From NCBI RefSeq assembly GCF_004322755.1, contig NZ_CP036401.1, positions 3,906,001 through 3,970,000 on the forward strand: a stretch of DNA of 64,000 nt. The letters run 5' to 3'. Under the pieces are notes generated by a model, which made no database searches, was not told the DNA's origin, and saw nothing but the letters and a program-made list of their open reading frames with translations. Positions 38,778 through 49,300 of the stretch are shown here, one piece after another. Position 1 is the stretch's first letter. Each line of letters starts with the position of its first letter. The DNA comes from Pseudoduganella albidiflava. Its GTDB lineage: Bacteria > Pseudomonadota > Gammaproteobacteria > Burkholderiales > Burkholderiaceae_D. The position numbers and the translations under genes were made by a program.

Positions 38778-38961
38778 GGTGGCCTCCCGGGCGGTGGTGT
38801 CGAACCATCATGGTAGCACCGCGGGTAGCACCGCGGGTAGCATTGCGGGAATGTCCAGTCATCCGGCAGGGGCCGCACGTTCCACGCCTGCCACATGCAT
38901 ACTGGACATTTCCGCACGCTGCCCCCAGCATCCTCCCTGTTCAAGAACAACGGGAGAACCG

Positions 38962-40713
38962 ATGCGACCCTTCATGCCTTTCAACCTCTTGCTGGCGGCC
39001 TTGTTGCCACTGGCCGCCAGCGCCGAGCCGCCGCCGGTCGAGCAGCGCGAACTGCTGGGCGGCGTGCTGTGGCTGCAGCAGGCGCCCGAAGCGCGGCTGG
39101 CCACGCTGTCCATCTACCGCAACGCCACCGGCATGCTGAAGAAGGCGATCGCCGCGCCGGACAGCGCGGCCATCGAACAGCGCGGCCAGCAAGCCGCCGC
39201 CACCGTGCCGACCGCCGTCATCGTCGACGTCGATGAAACGATGCTCGACAACAGCCCCTTCGAAGCCTACATGGTGCGTAGCGGCGCGGCGTTCGACGAG
39301 GCGGCGTGGGCGCGCTGGATCGGCATGCGCAGCGCCGTCCCGGTCCCCGGCGCGCTGGAGTTCGCGAAGGCCGCCGACAAGGCGGGCGCACGCATGTTCT
39401 ACGTGACGAACCGCGAATGCTTCGCCGGAGAGAACCCGTGCAAGGCCAAAGCCGACACGATGGCGAACATGGCGAAGCTGGGTTTCCCCCGCGCGGACGA
39501 CCCGGAAGCCTTCCTGCTCAAGGGCGAACGGCCGGACTGGCGCACGGACAAGACCAGCCGCCGCCGGCACGTGGCGGCCACGCACCGCATCGTGATGCTG
39601 GTCGGCGACGACATGCGCGACTTCGTGTCCCCGGCCCAGGCGCACGCGCTGCATGCGCGCGACCGCGAGCTGACCAGGCTGGCCGAAGCGGAAATCGGCC
39701 GGCGCTGGTTTGTCATCCCGAATCCCATGTACGGCTCGTGGATGGAACGCCTGGGCACGCTGGATGGCCAGTACGCGGCGCTGGACACCGCCGCGCTGCC
39801 GGCCGCGGAACGCATCGCACTGGCCACCTGGAACATGGAGTGGCTGATGACCACGGCAACCTACGACGCGCTGAAGGCGACATGCACGGCCGGCTCGCCG
39901 CCCTCGCATGCGCGGGCGATCCCGTGCAACAAGGACCGCCCGCCCCTGCCCCGCCGCGTGGCCGCCGACTTCGATGCGCTGGCCGAGGTGGCGCGCCGCA
40001 TTCCCGCGGACGTGGTGGCGCTGCAGGAGGTGGACGGCCCGGAAGCGGCGGCCACGGTGTTCCGCGACGGCTGGCAGCTGGCCTGCTTCACCTCGCGCGC
40101 CCATCCGCAGAAGGTGGGATTCGCCGTGCGCGCCGGCATCCCGTTCGCCTGCAACGAAGAAGTGAAGGCGCTCGACATCGATGGCGCCACGCGCTCCGGC
40201 GCCGACATCACGCTCCACCCGGGCACGCCGCGCGCGGTGCGGCTGCTGTCGATCCACCTGAAGAGCGGCTGCTTCACCGGCTCCCTGGCCGATGCCGCGC
40301 CAGGCGCGCCCTGCGGCGCGCTGCGCAAGCAGATTCCCGTGCTGGAACGGTGGATCGATGCCCGCGCCGCCGAGAACGCGCGCTTCGCCGTGCTGGGCGA
40401 CTTCAACCGGCGGCTCGAACTCGATGCCGGCCTTCCCGCGGGCCCGGATGAAGCAAAGCCCGACGCCATGTTCCAGGCCCTCAGCGACGACCAGCCGAAA
40501 GGCGCCATGCTGGCGCGCGCCACCGCCGGCCAGGCGCACGTGCGCTGCTCCCCGCTCGACCGCCACCCGCCCGCCGCGATCGACAACATCCTCGCCAGCC
40601 GCTCGCTGGCCGCGCTGGGCCACCTCTCGTATGCGCGCATCACGTTCGATGGCGATACCGCGGTCCGGCACAAGTTTCCGGATCATTGCCCGGCCGTGCT
40701 GACGATCCATTAA
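38962..40713 (+). CDS. Secreted fusion: HAD acid phosphatase plus EEP hydrolase
   Basis: A 583-residue exported protein with two catalytic domains. The ATG at 38962 follows GGGAG, and a signal peptide (1-21, ending ASA) is clear. Domain 1 (about 25-280) is a class B/e(P4)-type HAD phosphatase with DVDET at 89-93, MFYVTNREC and MLVGDDMRDF. Domain 2 (about 285-583) is an endonuclease/exonuclease/phosphatase fold with Asn291 in ATWNMEWL, Glu356 in LQEVDG, His432 in SIHLKSGC, Asp480/Asn482 in LGDFNRR and Asp574/His575 in FPDHCP. Both active sites look complete. A coherent role would be phosphate release from nucleic acid or nucleotide debris outside the cytoplasm. Confidence 0.85.
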   Translation: MRPFMPFNLLLAALLPLAASAEPPPVEQRELLGGVLWLQQAPEARLATLSIYRNATGMLKKAIAAPDSAAIEQRGQQAAATVPTAVIVDVDETMLDNSPFEAYMVRSGAAFDEAAWARWIGMRSAVPVPGALEFAKAADKAGARMFYVTNRECFAGENPCKAKADTMANMAKLGFPRADDPEAFLLKGERPDWRTDKTSRRRHVAATHRIVMLVGDDMRDFVSPAQAHALHARDRELTRLAEAEIGRRWFVIPNPMYGSWMERLGTLDGQYAALDTAALPAAERIALATWNMEWLMTTATYDALKATCTAGSPPSHARAIPCNKDRPPLPRRVAADFDALAEVARRIPADVVALQEVDGPEAAATVFRDGWQLACFTSRAHPQKVGFAVRAGIPFACNEEVKALDIDGATRSGADITLHPGTPRAVRLLSIHLKSGCFTGSLADAAPGAPCGALRKQIPVLERWIDARAAENARFAVLGDFNRRLELDAGLPAGPDEAKPDAMFQALSDDQPKGAMLARATAGQAHVRCSPLDRHPPAAIDNILASRSLAALGHLSYARITFDGDTAVRHKFPDHCPAVLTIH

Positions 40714-40801
40714 GGAGATCGGGGACGTCCACAATGTCCCCAAGCTGAACCCATTCAGGTGCAAATTCCAGGGTGAGGCCCTGGTGCCGCTGGGATAAGC
40801 C

Positions 40802-40867
40802 CACCCCAGGTGCAAATTCTGGGGTCAGACCCGGCGGGTCTGACCCCGGCAGTTCGCCATTGGGGTA
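40802..40867. repeat. 66-bp GGGGTCAGACCC palindromic element, copy 1
   Basis: Perfect 12-bp arms (40821-40832 and 40836-40847) flank GGC. Outer flanks CACCCC...GGTGCAAATTC and GTTCGCCATTGGGGTA match, in inverted orientation, those of the copy at 51243-51308, so the unit is the full 66 bp and not just the palindrome. Confidence 0.85.
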
Positions 40868-40987
40868 CAGGCATGCGCTGGCATTTTGCCGGCAAAGCCC
40901 CCAGTGAACGACATCCTGAGCATTGCCGCTCTCCGACCTGTTGTAAAAAACCCCACAGCAAACCCGCAATTTCCGCTCCGCACAAAC

Positions 40988-41001
40988 TGATAGCGCTATC
41001 A
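40988..41001 (+). promoter_or_regulatory. LacI-type operator 1 upstream of gluconokinase
   Basis: TGATAGCGCTATCA is a perfect 14-base palindrome with the central CG typical of LacI/GntR(E. coli)-class repressor sites. It is 165 bases upstream of the gluconokinase ATG and 137 bases from the second site. Confidence 0.6.
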
Positions 41002-41124
41002 GCTTTCCTGGCGTCCGATAGAGGGAAATCCCGGAGCGAAAACCGCCAGCGATCGCAGAGCATCACGATTCCATGCTGCACCGCAGCACAAATAAGCGCT
41101 TTACGTGCGCCGAAAGCAGCGCGA

Positions 41125-41138
41125 TGATAGCGCTAACT
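41125..41138 (+). promoter_or_regulatory. LacI-type operator 2 upstream of gluconokinase
   Basis: TGATAGCGCTAACT matches operator 1 in its first eleven bases and remains a near palindrome. It lies 28 bases upstream of the gluconokinase ATG, where a bound repressor would block transcription start or elongation. Confidence 0.55.
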
Positions 41139-41165
41139 AGTCATTTAACCAATACGGAGACATCG

Positions 41166-41699
41166 ATGACCCCAGCAAGTACCTCGCCACAACCCCTGCC
41201 TGCCCGCACTGCCCGCTGGGTCGTGATGGGGGTCTGCGGCTGTGGCAAGAGCACCGTCGGCGCGGCCCTGGCCCACCGGCTGGGTACGCCGTTCATCGAA
41301 GGCGACCGCTTCCATCCGGCCGAGAACGTGGCCAAGATGTCGGCCGGCATTCCGCTTGACGATGCCGACCGCGCCGGCTGGCTGCAGGCGCTGGCCGACG
41401 AGATCCGCAAGGCGCGCGAGCACGACGCGGGGCTGGTGGTGTCCTGCTCGGCGCTGAAACGGCGCTACCGCGACCTGCTGCGGCAGGCCGACCCCGGGCT
41501 GCGCTTCGCCCACCTGCACGGGCCGCGCGAACTGGTCGCCGATCGCCTCGGCAGGCGCGCCGACCACTACATGCCACCGGCGCTGCTGGACAGCCAGCTG
41601 CGCGACCTGGAACCGCTGCAGGACGATGAGGGAGGCCTGCGCCTCGACATCGCGCTGGCGCCTTCCCTGCTGGTGGAACGCATCATCGACCAAGGCTGA
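41166..41699 (+). CDS. gntK: Gluconokinase
   Basis: A 177-residue P-loop kinase that phosphorylates gluconate to 6-phosphogluconate, feeding the Entner-Doudoroff or pentose phosphate pathway. The P-loop is GVCGCGKST, followed by EGDRFHPAENVAKMSAG, DDADRAGWL and SCSALKRRYRD, all typical of GntK. The ATG at 41166 has CGGAG upstream; the longer frame runs through operator 2 and is rejected. It is followed by a TonB receptor gene and a GntP transporter gene on the same strand, which supports a dedicated gluconate-type pathway. Confidence 0.95.
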   Translation: MTPASTSPQPLPARTARWVVMGVCGCGKSTVGAALAHRLGTPFIEGDRFHPAENVAKMSAGIPLDDADRAGWLQALADEIRKAREHDAGLVVSCSALKRRYRDLLRQADPGLRFAHLHGPRELVADRLGRRADHYMPPALLDSQLRDLEPLQDDEGGLRLDIALAPSLLVERIIDQG

Positions 41700-41797
41700 A
41701 CGGACGGAACAGGTTTCACATCACAGTCGTCGCAAGCGAGCGTGTCGCGCCCTCCGTCCGGGGCAGCGCACCGATCATCAAAAGAATGGAGACAGAC

Positions 41798-44700
41798 ATG
41801 CGTACACCTACCCAAAGGACCCTGATCAACCTGGCCGTCATCGGCGCCTGCGCACTGCTGGCGGCACCGGGCCATGCGCGGCAGGCCACCGGCGCCGCCG
41901 ATACAGCGGCCAACCCCGCCAGCCCCGCCACTCCCGCATCCCCTGCAGGCGAGGCGGCTGCGGCCACGCCCGAGCCGGCACAGGAAGGCACCGCTGCCGC
42001 GCAGCAGGACGCCGCGCCGGCCACCGCGGCACAAACCTCCGGCCAGAGCACGGCGCCAGGTGCCGAGCAAGGAGGCCCCCCGGCCGGCACGCCGACCCAG
42101 GTGGTGCAGGTGTCCGGCACCCGTATCGCCGCGCGCGGCTTCTCGCAGCCCACGCCGACCACCAGCCTGTCCACGGCGGACCTGGAGCGGGCGGCCAAGC
42201 CCAACCTGTTCAACACGCTGGCCGAACTGCCCGCCCTGCAGGGCAGCACTGGCCGCACCACCAGCACCAACAGCACCAGCAGCGGCATCCAGGGCCTGTC
42301 GTCCCTGAGCCTGCGCGGCCTGGGCACGATCCGGACGCTGACCCTGCTCGACGGCCAGCGCGTGGTCGGCGCCAACGTCACCGGCGTGACCGATGTCTCG
42401 CAGTTCCCGCAGCTGCTGGTCAAGCGCGTGGACGTGGTGACGGGCGGTGCCTCCGCGTCGTACGGTTCGGACGCGATCGGCGGTGCCGTCAACTTCATCA
42501 CCGACAAGAAGTTCAAGGGCTTCAAGTTCAACGTCGAGGGCGGCCAGACGAAATACCACGACGATGAACACGGCACGCTGCAGGCCGCGTGGGGCAAGAG
42601 CTTCATCGACGACCGCCTGCACGTCACGCTGTCCGGCGAATTCATGAAGGAAAACGGCATCGATTCGCCGGGCTTCGGCGAAGTCGGGCCGAACGGGCGC
42701 ACGTGGTTCCAGAACTCGGCCTACCAGATCCGCCCGCTGGCCCAGACCACCGATGGCCGCCCGCAGTACACGGTGATCCACCACGCGCAGCAGTACCAGT
42801 ACGCGAAGTACGGCCTGATCACCAACGGCCCGCTGCAGGGCACCGCGTTCGGCGAAGGCGGCGCGCCCTACCGCTTCCAGTACGGTTCGGGCGGCGTGCC
42901 GACCGGTACCGGCGCCGTGACCAATTGCGTCAACCCGTTCTGCATCGGCGGCGACCTGTCCGGCAGCGTGGGCGCCGGTACCAACCTGGCGATGGACCTG
43001 AAGCGCAAGGTGGCGTACACGCGCGTTTCCTGGGACCTCGATGCGGACAACGAGATCTACTTCACGGCCAACTGGGCGCAGGTCAAGTCACACTTCTCGC
43101 CCAATCCCGGCGCGGCCAAGAACGCCAACCTGACGATCCAGTGCGACAACCCGTTCGTGCCCGCATCGATCCAGGCCGCCTGCGCCGCGAACAACATCAC
43201 CAGTTTCCAGTACGGCACGGCGAACGCCAACTTCCCGGCCAACATCAACGTGCACCCGACCCGTACCCAGCGCCGCTTCGTGGTCGGCGCGGACGGCAAG
43301 GTGCCGCTGTTCGGCAAGGAATGGTCGTACGACGCCTACGTGACGCGCGGCGAAAACACCACCACCATCAACGTCCACGACATCACGCTGAACGCGCGCT
43401 ACAACGCGGCGATCGACGCCGTGCGCCTGCCGAACGGCAGCATCGCCTGCCGCAACCCGGTGGCCGCGGCATCCGGCTGCGTGCCGGTCAACATCATCGG
43501 CAACAACCCGATCTCGCCGGGCGCATGGGCCTACATCGCGCCGCTGAACGGCCCGCGCCAGCACACCACGCAAAGCCAGGACGTGGCCAGCCTGAACATG
43601 AACGGCGAGGCCTTCGAGGGCTGGGCCGGGCCGGTGCTGATGGCGTTCGGCGCCGAGTACCGCCGCGAGAAGTACCAGGTGCGCGGCGATCCGTATGGCG
43701 CCGGTGTCGACGACCTGTCGCCGAGCAGCGCGCGGTACCCGGCCGACCCGATCCTGAACAGTACCGTCGGCAACAACTGGTATGCGGGCAATTACCACAA
43801 CGGCGACGGCAGCTACAGCGTGCGCGAAGCGTACCTGGAACTGAACATGCCACTGCTGAAATCGGACCGCTGGGGCGAGATCAACCTGAACCTGGCCGAC
43901 CGCCCGATGAAGTACAGCACGGCGGGCAGCGTGAATACCTGGAAGGCCGGCGCCACCTGGCAGACCCCGGTCGATGGCCTGAGGCTGCGCGCCGTCACGT
44001 CGAAGGACGTGCGCGCGCCCAACCTCTCGGAGCTGTTCGCGGCGCCGGTGGTCATCAACAACGTGGTGCAGTACCAGGGCGACACGATCTCCGTACAGCA
44101 GCGCACCGTGGGCAACACCAACCTGCGGCCGGAAGTGGCGCGCAACAGCTCGTTCGGCATCATCCTGTCGCAACCGTCGTGGGCGCCCGGCTTCTCGGCG
44201 TCGGTGGACTACTTCGACATCAAGGTGACGGACGTGATCTCGGCACTGACCGCGCAGCAGGAAGTGGACCTGTGCGTGGCCGGCAACCAGGAAATCTGCG
44301 GCGCGCTGGTGCTGAACAGCCCGGGCAACAACTCGGTCACGCTGCAGAACTTCAACCTGGCGTCGCTGGAAACCAAGGGCGTGGACGTGGAAGCGGCCTA
44401 CCGCACCAGCCTCGCGAAGCTGAACCTGCCGGGCCGCTTCACGGTGCGGGCCCTGGCCACGCGCACGCTGAACTTCATCACCAACACCGGCGTGGTCGGC
44501 ACCATCCCGGCCGAGGGCGCGGGCGTCAACCTGGGCGGCACGCCGAAGTGGAAGCTGCTGGCGCAGCAGACCTGGGAAAACGACAAGATGAGCTTCACGC
44601 TCAGCGAGCGCTGGTTCTCCGATGGCGTGTACAACAACGAGTTCATCGAATGCCAGACCAACTGCCCGACCTCGACGATCATCCATCCGACCATCTTCGA

Positions 44701-44905
44701 CAACAAGATGAAGGGAGCGACCTACGTCGACTTCGGCGGCAGCTACAACTTCACCAAGCAGCTGCAGGCGTACTTCAAGATCGACAACCTGGCCGACCGC
44801 GATCCGGAACCGGCGCCGCAGGCCAACGCCAGCTTCGCGATCAACCCCACGCTGTATGACGTGGTCGGCCGCACCTACCGCATCGGCCTGCGCGGCACGT
44901 ACTGA
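41798..44905 (+). CDS. TonB-dependent receptor of the gluconate locus
   Basis: A 1035-residue outer-membrane receptor. The ATG at 41798 is preferred over 41786 because GGAG sits 7 bases before it. A signal peptide (to about residue 29, GHARQ) is followed by an unusually long Ala/Pro/Gln-rich linker (about 30-95) before the plug (VVQVSGTRIAARGFSQPTPT, SLRGLGTIRTLTLLDGQRV, GGASASYGSDAIGGAVNF). The barrel ends in YRIGLRGTY, an aromatic outer-membrane signature. No STN domain is seen. The linker could reach through the periplasm to TonB. Being between gntK and the gntP-type gene, it probably imports an aldonic acid or an oligosaccharide carrying one. Confidence 0.92.
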   Translation: MRTPTQRTLINLAVIGACALLAAPGHARQATGAADTAANPASPATPASPAGEAAAATPEPAQEGTAAAQQDAAPATAAQTSGQSTAPGAEQGGPPAGTPTQVVQVSGTRIAARGFSQPTPTTSLSTADLERAAKPNLFNTLAELPALQGSTGRTTSTNSTSSGIQGLSSLSLRGLGTIRTLTLLDGQRVVGANVTGVTDVSQFPQLLVKRVDVVTGGASASYGSDAIGGAVNFITDKKFKGFKFNVEGGQTKYHDDEHGTLQAAWGKSFIDDRLHVTLSGEFMKENGIDSPGFGEVGPNGRTWFQNSAYQIRPLAQTTDGRPQYTVIHHAQQYQYAKYGLITNGPLQGTAFGEGGAPYRFQYGSGGVPTGTGAVTNCVNPFCIGGDLSGSVGAGTNLAMDLKRKVAYTRVSWDLDADNEIYFTANWAQVKSHFSPNPGAAKNANLTIQCDNPFVPASIQAACAANNITSFQYGTANANFPANINVHPTRTQRRFVVGADGKVPLFGKEWSYDAYVTRGENTTTINVHDITLNARYNAAIDAVRLPNGSIACRNPVAAASGCVPVNIIGNNPISPGAWAYIAPLNGPRQHTTQSQDVASLNMNGEAFEGWAGPVLMAFGAEYRREKYQVRGDPYGAGVDDLSPSSARYPADPILNSTVGNNWYAGNYHNGDGSYSVREAYLELNMPLLKSDRWGEINLNLADRPMKYSTAGSVNTWKAGATWQTPVDGLRLRAVTSKDVRAPNLSELFAAPVVINNVVQYQGDTISVQQRTVGNTNLRPEVARNSSFGIILSQPSWAPGFSASVDYFDIKVTDVISALTAQQEVDLCVAGNQEICGALVLNSPGNNSVTLQNFNLASLETKGVDVEAAYRTSLAKLNLPGRFTVRALATRTLNFITNTGVVGTIPAEGAGVNLGGTPKWKLLAQQTWENDKMSFTLSERWFSDGVYNNEFIECQTNCPTSTIIHPTIFDNKMKGATYVDFGGSYNFTKQLQAYFKIDNLADRDPEPAPQANASFAINPTLYDVVGRTYRIGLRGTY

Positions 44906-44919
44906 CGGGTACCGTCACA

Positions 44920-46230
44920 GTGTTGAACCTGCTCTCCGTGCTGTTCGCGGTCGGCCTGCTGACGGTGCTGATCGCCTGGGGCAAGGTGCAGCCGCTGCTG
45001 GCCTTCGTTGTGGCGGCCCTCACCGCCGCCCTGCTGCTGGGCGTGCCGCCGGCGCGCATCCCGGCGATGATCGAAAAGGGCATCGGCGACCTGCTCGGCT
45101 CCCTGGTGGTGATCATCTGCCTGGGCGCCGTGTTCGGCAAGCTGATTGCCGACAGCGGCGCCGCGCGGCGCATCGCCACCTGCCTGATCGGGTCGCTGGG
45201 GCCGCGCCGGCTGCCGGTGGCGCTGACGATCACCGGTTTCGTGGTCGGCATCCCGCTGTACTACAACGTCGGTTTCGTGCTGCTGGTGCCGCTGATCTTC
45301 TCGCTGGTCTACCAGTCGGGCCGGCCGGCGGTGGCGCTGGCGATCCCGGTGCTGGCGGGCCTGTCGATCGCGCATGGTTTCCTGCCGCCGCATCCTTCGC
45401 CGGTGGCGCTGGTGGCGGCGGTGCACGCGGACATGGGCACCACGCTGCTGTATGGATTGATCGTGGCGATTCCCACGCTGATCCTGTCCGGCCCCGTGTT
45501 CGCCACCACGCTGAAGCACATCCGCGGCGAACCGGCGCAGATCTTTCGCAGCGCCGAGGTGCCGGACAGCGAGCTGCCGGGCGTCTTCAACAGCTTCGCC
45601 ACGGCGCTGCTGCCGGTGGTGCTGCTGGGCGCGACGACGCTGCTGACGATGGCGCAGCCGGCGCTGGCGCCGGCACTGGCGGTGCTGTCGAACCCGCTGA
45701 TCGTGATGCTGCTGTCGTATGCCGTCGCCATCGTCACGCTGGGACTGGCGCGCGGCTGGAACCTGGCGCGCGTGATGCAGGGGCCGGCCGAGGCGATGCG
45801 GGAGATTGCCCCGATCCTGCTGATCATCGCCGGTGCCGGTGCGCTCAAGCAGGTGCTGGTGGAGACCGGCGTGGGCGCGCAGCTGGGCGCCCTGCTGGCC
45901 GATACGCCGGTGCCGCCGCTGGTGCTGGGCTGGCTGGTGGCCACGCTGATCCGCATCTGCCTCGGCTCCGCCACGGTGGCGGGCGTGACGGCGGCCGGCA
46001 TCGTCGAACCGCTGGTGCAGAGCACCGGCGTGGACCCGAACCTGATGGTCCTTGCCGTCGGCGCCGGCAGCCTGATGTGCAGCCACGTGAACGATTCCGG
46101 CTTCTGGATGTTCAAGGAATATTTCGGGCTGTCGCTGCGCGATACCTTCCGCTCGTGGACGCTGATGGAAACGCTGGTCGGCACCTTCGGGCTGCTGTTC
46201 GTGCTGCTGCTGTCGGCGGCCATTGGCTAA
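44920..46230 (+). CDS. Gluconate:H+ symporter, GntP family
   Basis: A 436-residue inner-membrane symporter of the gluconate transporter family (GntT/GntU type). It starts with GTG at 44920, 14 bases after the receptor stop. Family blocks are clear: AVFGKLIADSGAARRIA, HGFLPPHPSPVALVAA, RICLGSATVAGVTAAGI and SHVNDSGFWMFKEYF. About twelve membrane segments are visible and the length is typical. With gntK upstream it forms the inner-membrane and phosphorylation steps of one pathway. Confidence 0.94.
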   Translation: MLNLLSVLFAVGLLTVLIAWGKVQPLLAFVVAALTAALLLGVPPARIPAMIEKGIGDLLGSLVVIICLGAVFGKLIADSGAARRIATCLIGSLGPRRLPVALTITGFVVGIPLYYNVGFVLLVPLIFSLVYQSGRPAVALAIPVLAGLSIAHGFLPPHPSPVALVAAVHADMGTTLLYGLIVAIPTLILSGPVFATTLKHIRGEPAQIFRSAEVPDSELPGVFNSFATALLPVVLLGATTLLTMAQPALAPALAVLSNPLIVMLLSYAVAIVTLGLARGWNLARVMQGPAEAMREIAPILLIIAGAGALKQVLVETGVGAQLGALLADTPVPPLVLGWLVATLIRICLGSATVAGVTAAGIVEPLVQSTGVDPNLMVLAVGAGSLMCSHVNDSGFWMFKEYFGLSLRDTFRSWTLMETLVGTFGLLFVLLLSAAIG

Positions 46231-46244
46231 GCGGGATCGCATGA

Positions 46245-46311
46245 TTAACCCAACGGCAGAGGCTGGGGTCTGACCCGCCGGGTCAGACCCCTGGGTTTGC
46301 TCTGGGGGGAA
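46245..46311. repeat. 66-bp GGGGTCTGACCC palindromic element, copy 2
   Basis: Perfect 12-bp arms (46265-46276 and 46280-46291) flank GCC. The outer flanks are related to, but more diverged than, those of the copies at 40802 and 51243. It lies 15 bases after the GntP transporter stop. Confidence 0.8.
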
Positions 46312-46372
46312 AGCACGCGGTTAGGCCCACTGGCCAGGTTTTGACTGAATACACAACAACAGGAGACAGGCA

Positions 46373-49300
46373 TTGAACACCCAGCTCTTACAGGCCGCCA
46401 CCCTGGCCGCCACCCTGGCGGTATCGGCGGCGCAGGCGGCTTCCACTTCCGCTTACCAGACCATGCCCGAGGATGGGCGTGCCGTCATCGCCAAGGCCAA
46501 GGGCGACGGCACCACGGATGACACCGCGGCGATCCAGGCGGCGCTCGACAAGGCGTCCAACGATGAGCAGGGCGGCGTGGTCTTCCTGCCGTCCGGGCGC
46601 TACCGGCTGACGCGCACGCTGACGATCCCGCTGGCGGTGCGCTTGTATGGCGTGGGTCCCACCCGCCCGGTCTTCGTGCTGGCACCGAAGACGCCCGGCT
46701 TCCAGAAGGGCGTGGCGAACATGGTGATCTTCACGGGTGGCGACCAGTACCGGGTCGGCAAGGTGCCGATGCCGGTGCCGAGCGCGGTGCCGTTCGATCC
46801 GAAGAACAAGCCGGTGCGCGACGCCAACTCGTCGACCTTCTATTCGGCGCTGTCGAACGTGGACTTCGAGATCGGCGACGGCAACCCGGCCGCCGCGGCG
46901 GTGCGCATGCACACGGCGCAGCACTCGAACCTGTCGCACATCGACTTCCACATCGGTTCCGGCCTGGCCGGCGTCTACCACGTCGGCAACGTCGCCTACA
47001 ACCTGCGCTTCTACGGCGGCCGCTACGGCATCCTGGCCGAGAAGACCTCGCCGGCATGGCAGTTCACGCTGCTCGATTCCACCTTCGAAGGCCAGCGCGA
47101 CGCGGCGATCCGCGAGCACGAGGCCGGCCTGACGATGGTCAACGTCGACATCCGCAACACGCCGGTCGGCGTCGAGATCGACCGCGGCTATGGCGACTGG
47201 CTGTGGGGCAAGGACGTGCGCTTCGAGAACGTGTCGAAGGCCGCGCTCATCGTCAGCAACGAAAACAACGTCTACACGCAGGTGGGCTTTGAAAACGCCA
47301 TTGCCCGCAACGTGCCCGTGTTCGCCCGCTTCCGCGACAGCGGCAAGGCGCTGGACGGCAAGGGCCGCGACTACCGGGTCGACGAATTCAACTACGGGCT
47401 GACGCTGGACAAGCTGGGCGAACCGGGCAAGTTCGCGACCAACTACAAGACGTCGACGCTGCCCGCCGCCGCCCCGGCGCGCAACCGGGCACTGCGCCTG
47501 CTGCCACCGTCGAAGGAATGGGTCAACGTGAAGACCCTGGGCGCCGCCGGCAACGGCACCACCGACGATACCGCGGCGCTCCAGAAAGCCATCGACACGC
47601 ACCGCGTGGTGTACCTGCCGCTGGGCTTCTACGTTGTCAACGACACGATCCGCCTGAAGCCGGACACCGTGCTGGTGGGCCTGCACCCGGGCCTGACGCA
47701 GCTGCTGATCCCGAACGGCTCGCCGAAGTACCAGGGCGTCGATGCGCCCAGGGCGCTGCTGGAAAGCGCGCGCGGCGGCGACGCCATCGTGTCCGGCATC
47801 GGCCTGGCGACGGGCGAAGTGAACCCGCGCGCCGTGGCGCTGCTGTGGCGCGCCGGCGAACAGTCGCTGGTCGACGACGTGCGCATCCAGGGTGGCCACG
47901 GCACCCGCCTGTACGACGGCAGCCGCGCCGATCCATACAAGAAGGATGCCAGGTTCGACACCACGGCCCACTGGGATCGCCAGTATCCCAGCGTGTGGGT
48001 GACCGACGGTGGCGGCGGCACGTTCTCCGGCATCTGGTCCCCCAGCGGCTACGCGCAGTCCGGCTTCCATGTGTCCAACACGAAGACGCCGGGCCATGTG
48101 TACGAACTGTCGGCCGAGCACCATGTGCGCGCCGAGATCGTGCTCGATGGCGTGGAAAACTGGGAATTCCTCGCGCCGCAGACCGAGGAGGAAGTACGCG
48201 ACGGCATGGATGCCGTGTCGCTGGAAATCCGCAATTCGAAGAATATCCTGTTCGCCAACTACCACGGCTACCGCGTGACGCGGTCGCTGAAGCCCATGCC
48301 GGCCGCGGTGACGATCGCCAATTCGTCCGACATCCGCTTCCGCAACGTGCACGTGAATGGCGAGAGCGGGTTTTCCACCTGCGACGACAACGGCTGCACG
48401 ACGTACCTGCGCGCTTCCAAATACCCGTACGAGAACGCCATCCGCGACGTGACGAACCGGCTCGAGGTGCGCGAGCGCGAATTCGCCGTGTTCAACTACA
48501 CGGGCCGCCAAAAGGATGCGCCGCCGGCGCAGGGCAAGGTCGAGAAGCTGGAAACGGGCTTCTGGTCGATCGCCGGCGCGGCCGTCGATGCGGCGGGCAA
48601 GCTGTATTTCGTCGACCGCCACTGGCGCCGCATCCACGCCTACAGCCCGGAACGGGGCCTGGAAGTGGTGCGCGACGCCCCGCTCGATCCGGTCAACCTG
48701 GCGATCGACGCCAGCGGCAACGTGATCGTGCAATCGTCGTTCGGCCCGCAGGCATCCGTCTATGCGTTCAAGCCGGGAACGCCGGGTACCGAGGTCACGA
48801 TGCTCAAGCCGACGCCGGTGAAGGTTGGCGCCGATGCAGGGTCGAAGGCCCGCGTGGCGGTGCCCGTCAATTTCTGGCAGAACGGCGAATTCCGCGACCA
48901 GCTGAATCCAGAGACGTACGAGTTCACCACGCTGGCCGAGATGTTCGCGCGCGACGTGGCCATCCCGAAGGCGCAGGAGTACGTGTCGCCGGACGGTTCG
49001 CTGGCCCTGCCGGCCTATCGCGTGCTGCGCCAGGGTCCGCCGGACCACCTGGGCTGGCGCTGGTCGGATGCGCTGAACACGCATGGCTTCGTCAGCGGGC
49101 GGATCGGTGAACGGGTAGTGTTCACGAACGGCTCCGAGAACCGCACGTTCAGCGGCGTGGTGGGCGCCGGCGGCGCGCTGACGGACCTGAAGCAGGTGGC
49201 CGACCGCGGCGGCGAGAGCGCGGCGGTGGATACGGCCGGCAACGTGTATGTGGCGAACGGCCAGGTCTTCATCTACGGGAAGGATGGCAAACAGACCGGC

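Larger units (their letters stand above)
40714..41165. other. Gene-free region with repeat element and operators upstream of gluconokinase
   Basis: No gene is supported. The left half holds a diverged repeat (about 40755-40803, GGTGCAAATTCC followed by CAGGG-TGAGG-CCCTG) and the 66-bp GGGGTCAGACCC element. The right half is AT-richer and carries two LacI-type operators and probably the gluconokinase promoter. Confidence 0.75.

Noticed and set aside
40714-41165. Extension of the gluconokinase frame upstream to 41073
   Set aside because: It would translate through operator 2 and adds residues unlike other gluconokinases; the ATG at 41166 has a proper ribosome site.
45304-45316. CTGGTCTACCAGT, nearly identical in reverse orientation to the GntR-type operator at 23553
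   Set aside because: It lies well inside the GntP transporter coding sequence and encodes conserved-looking residues; chance match is more likely.
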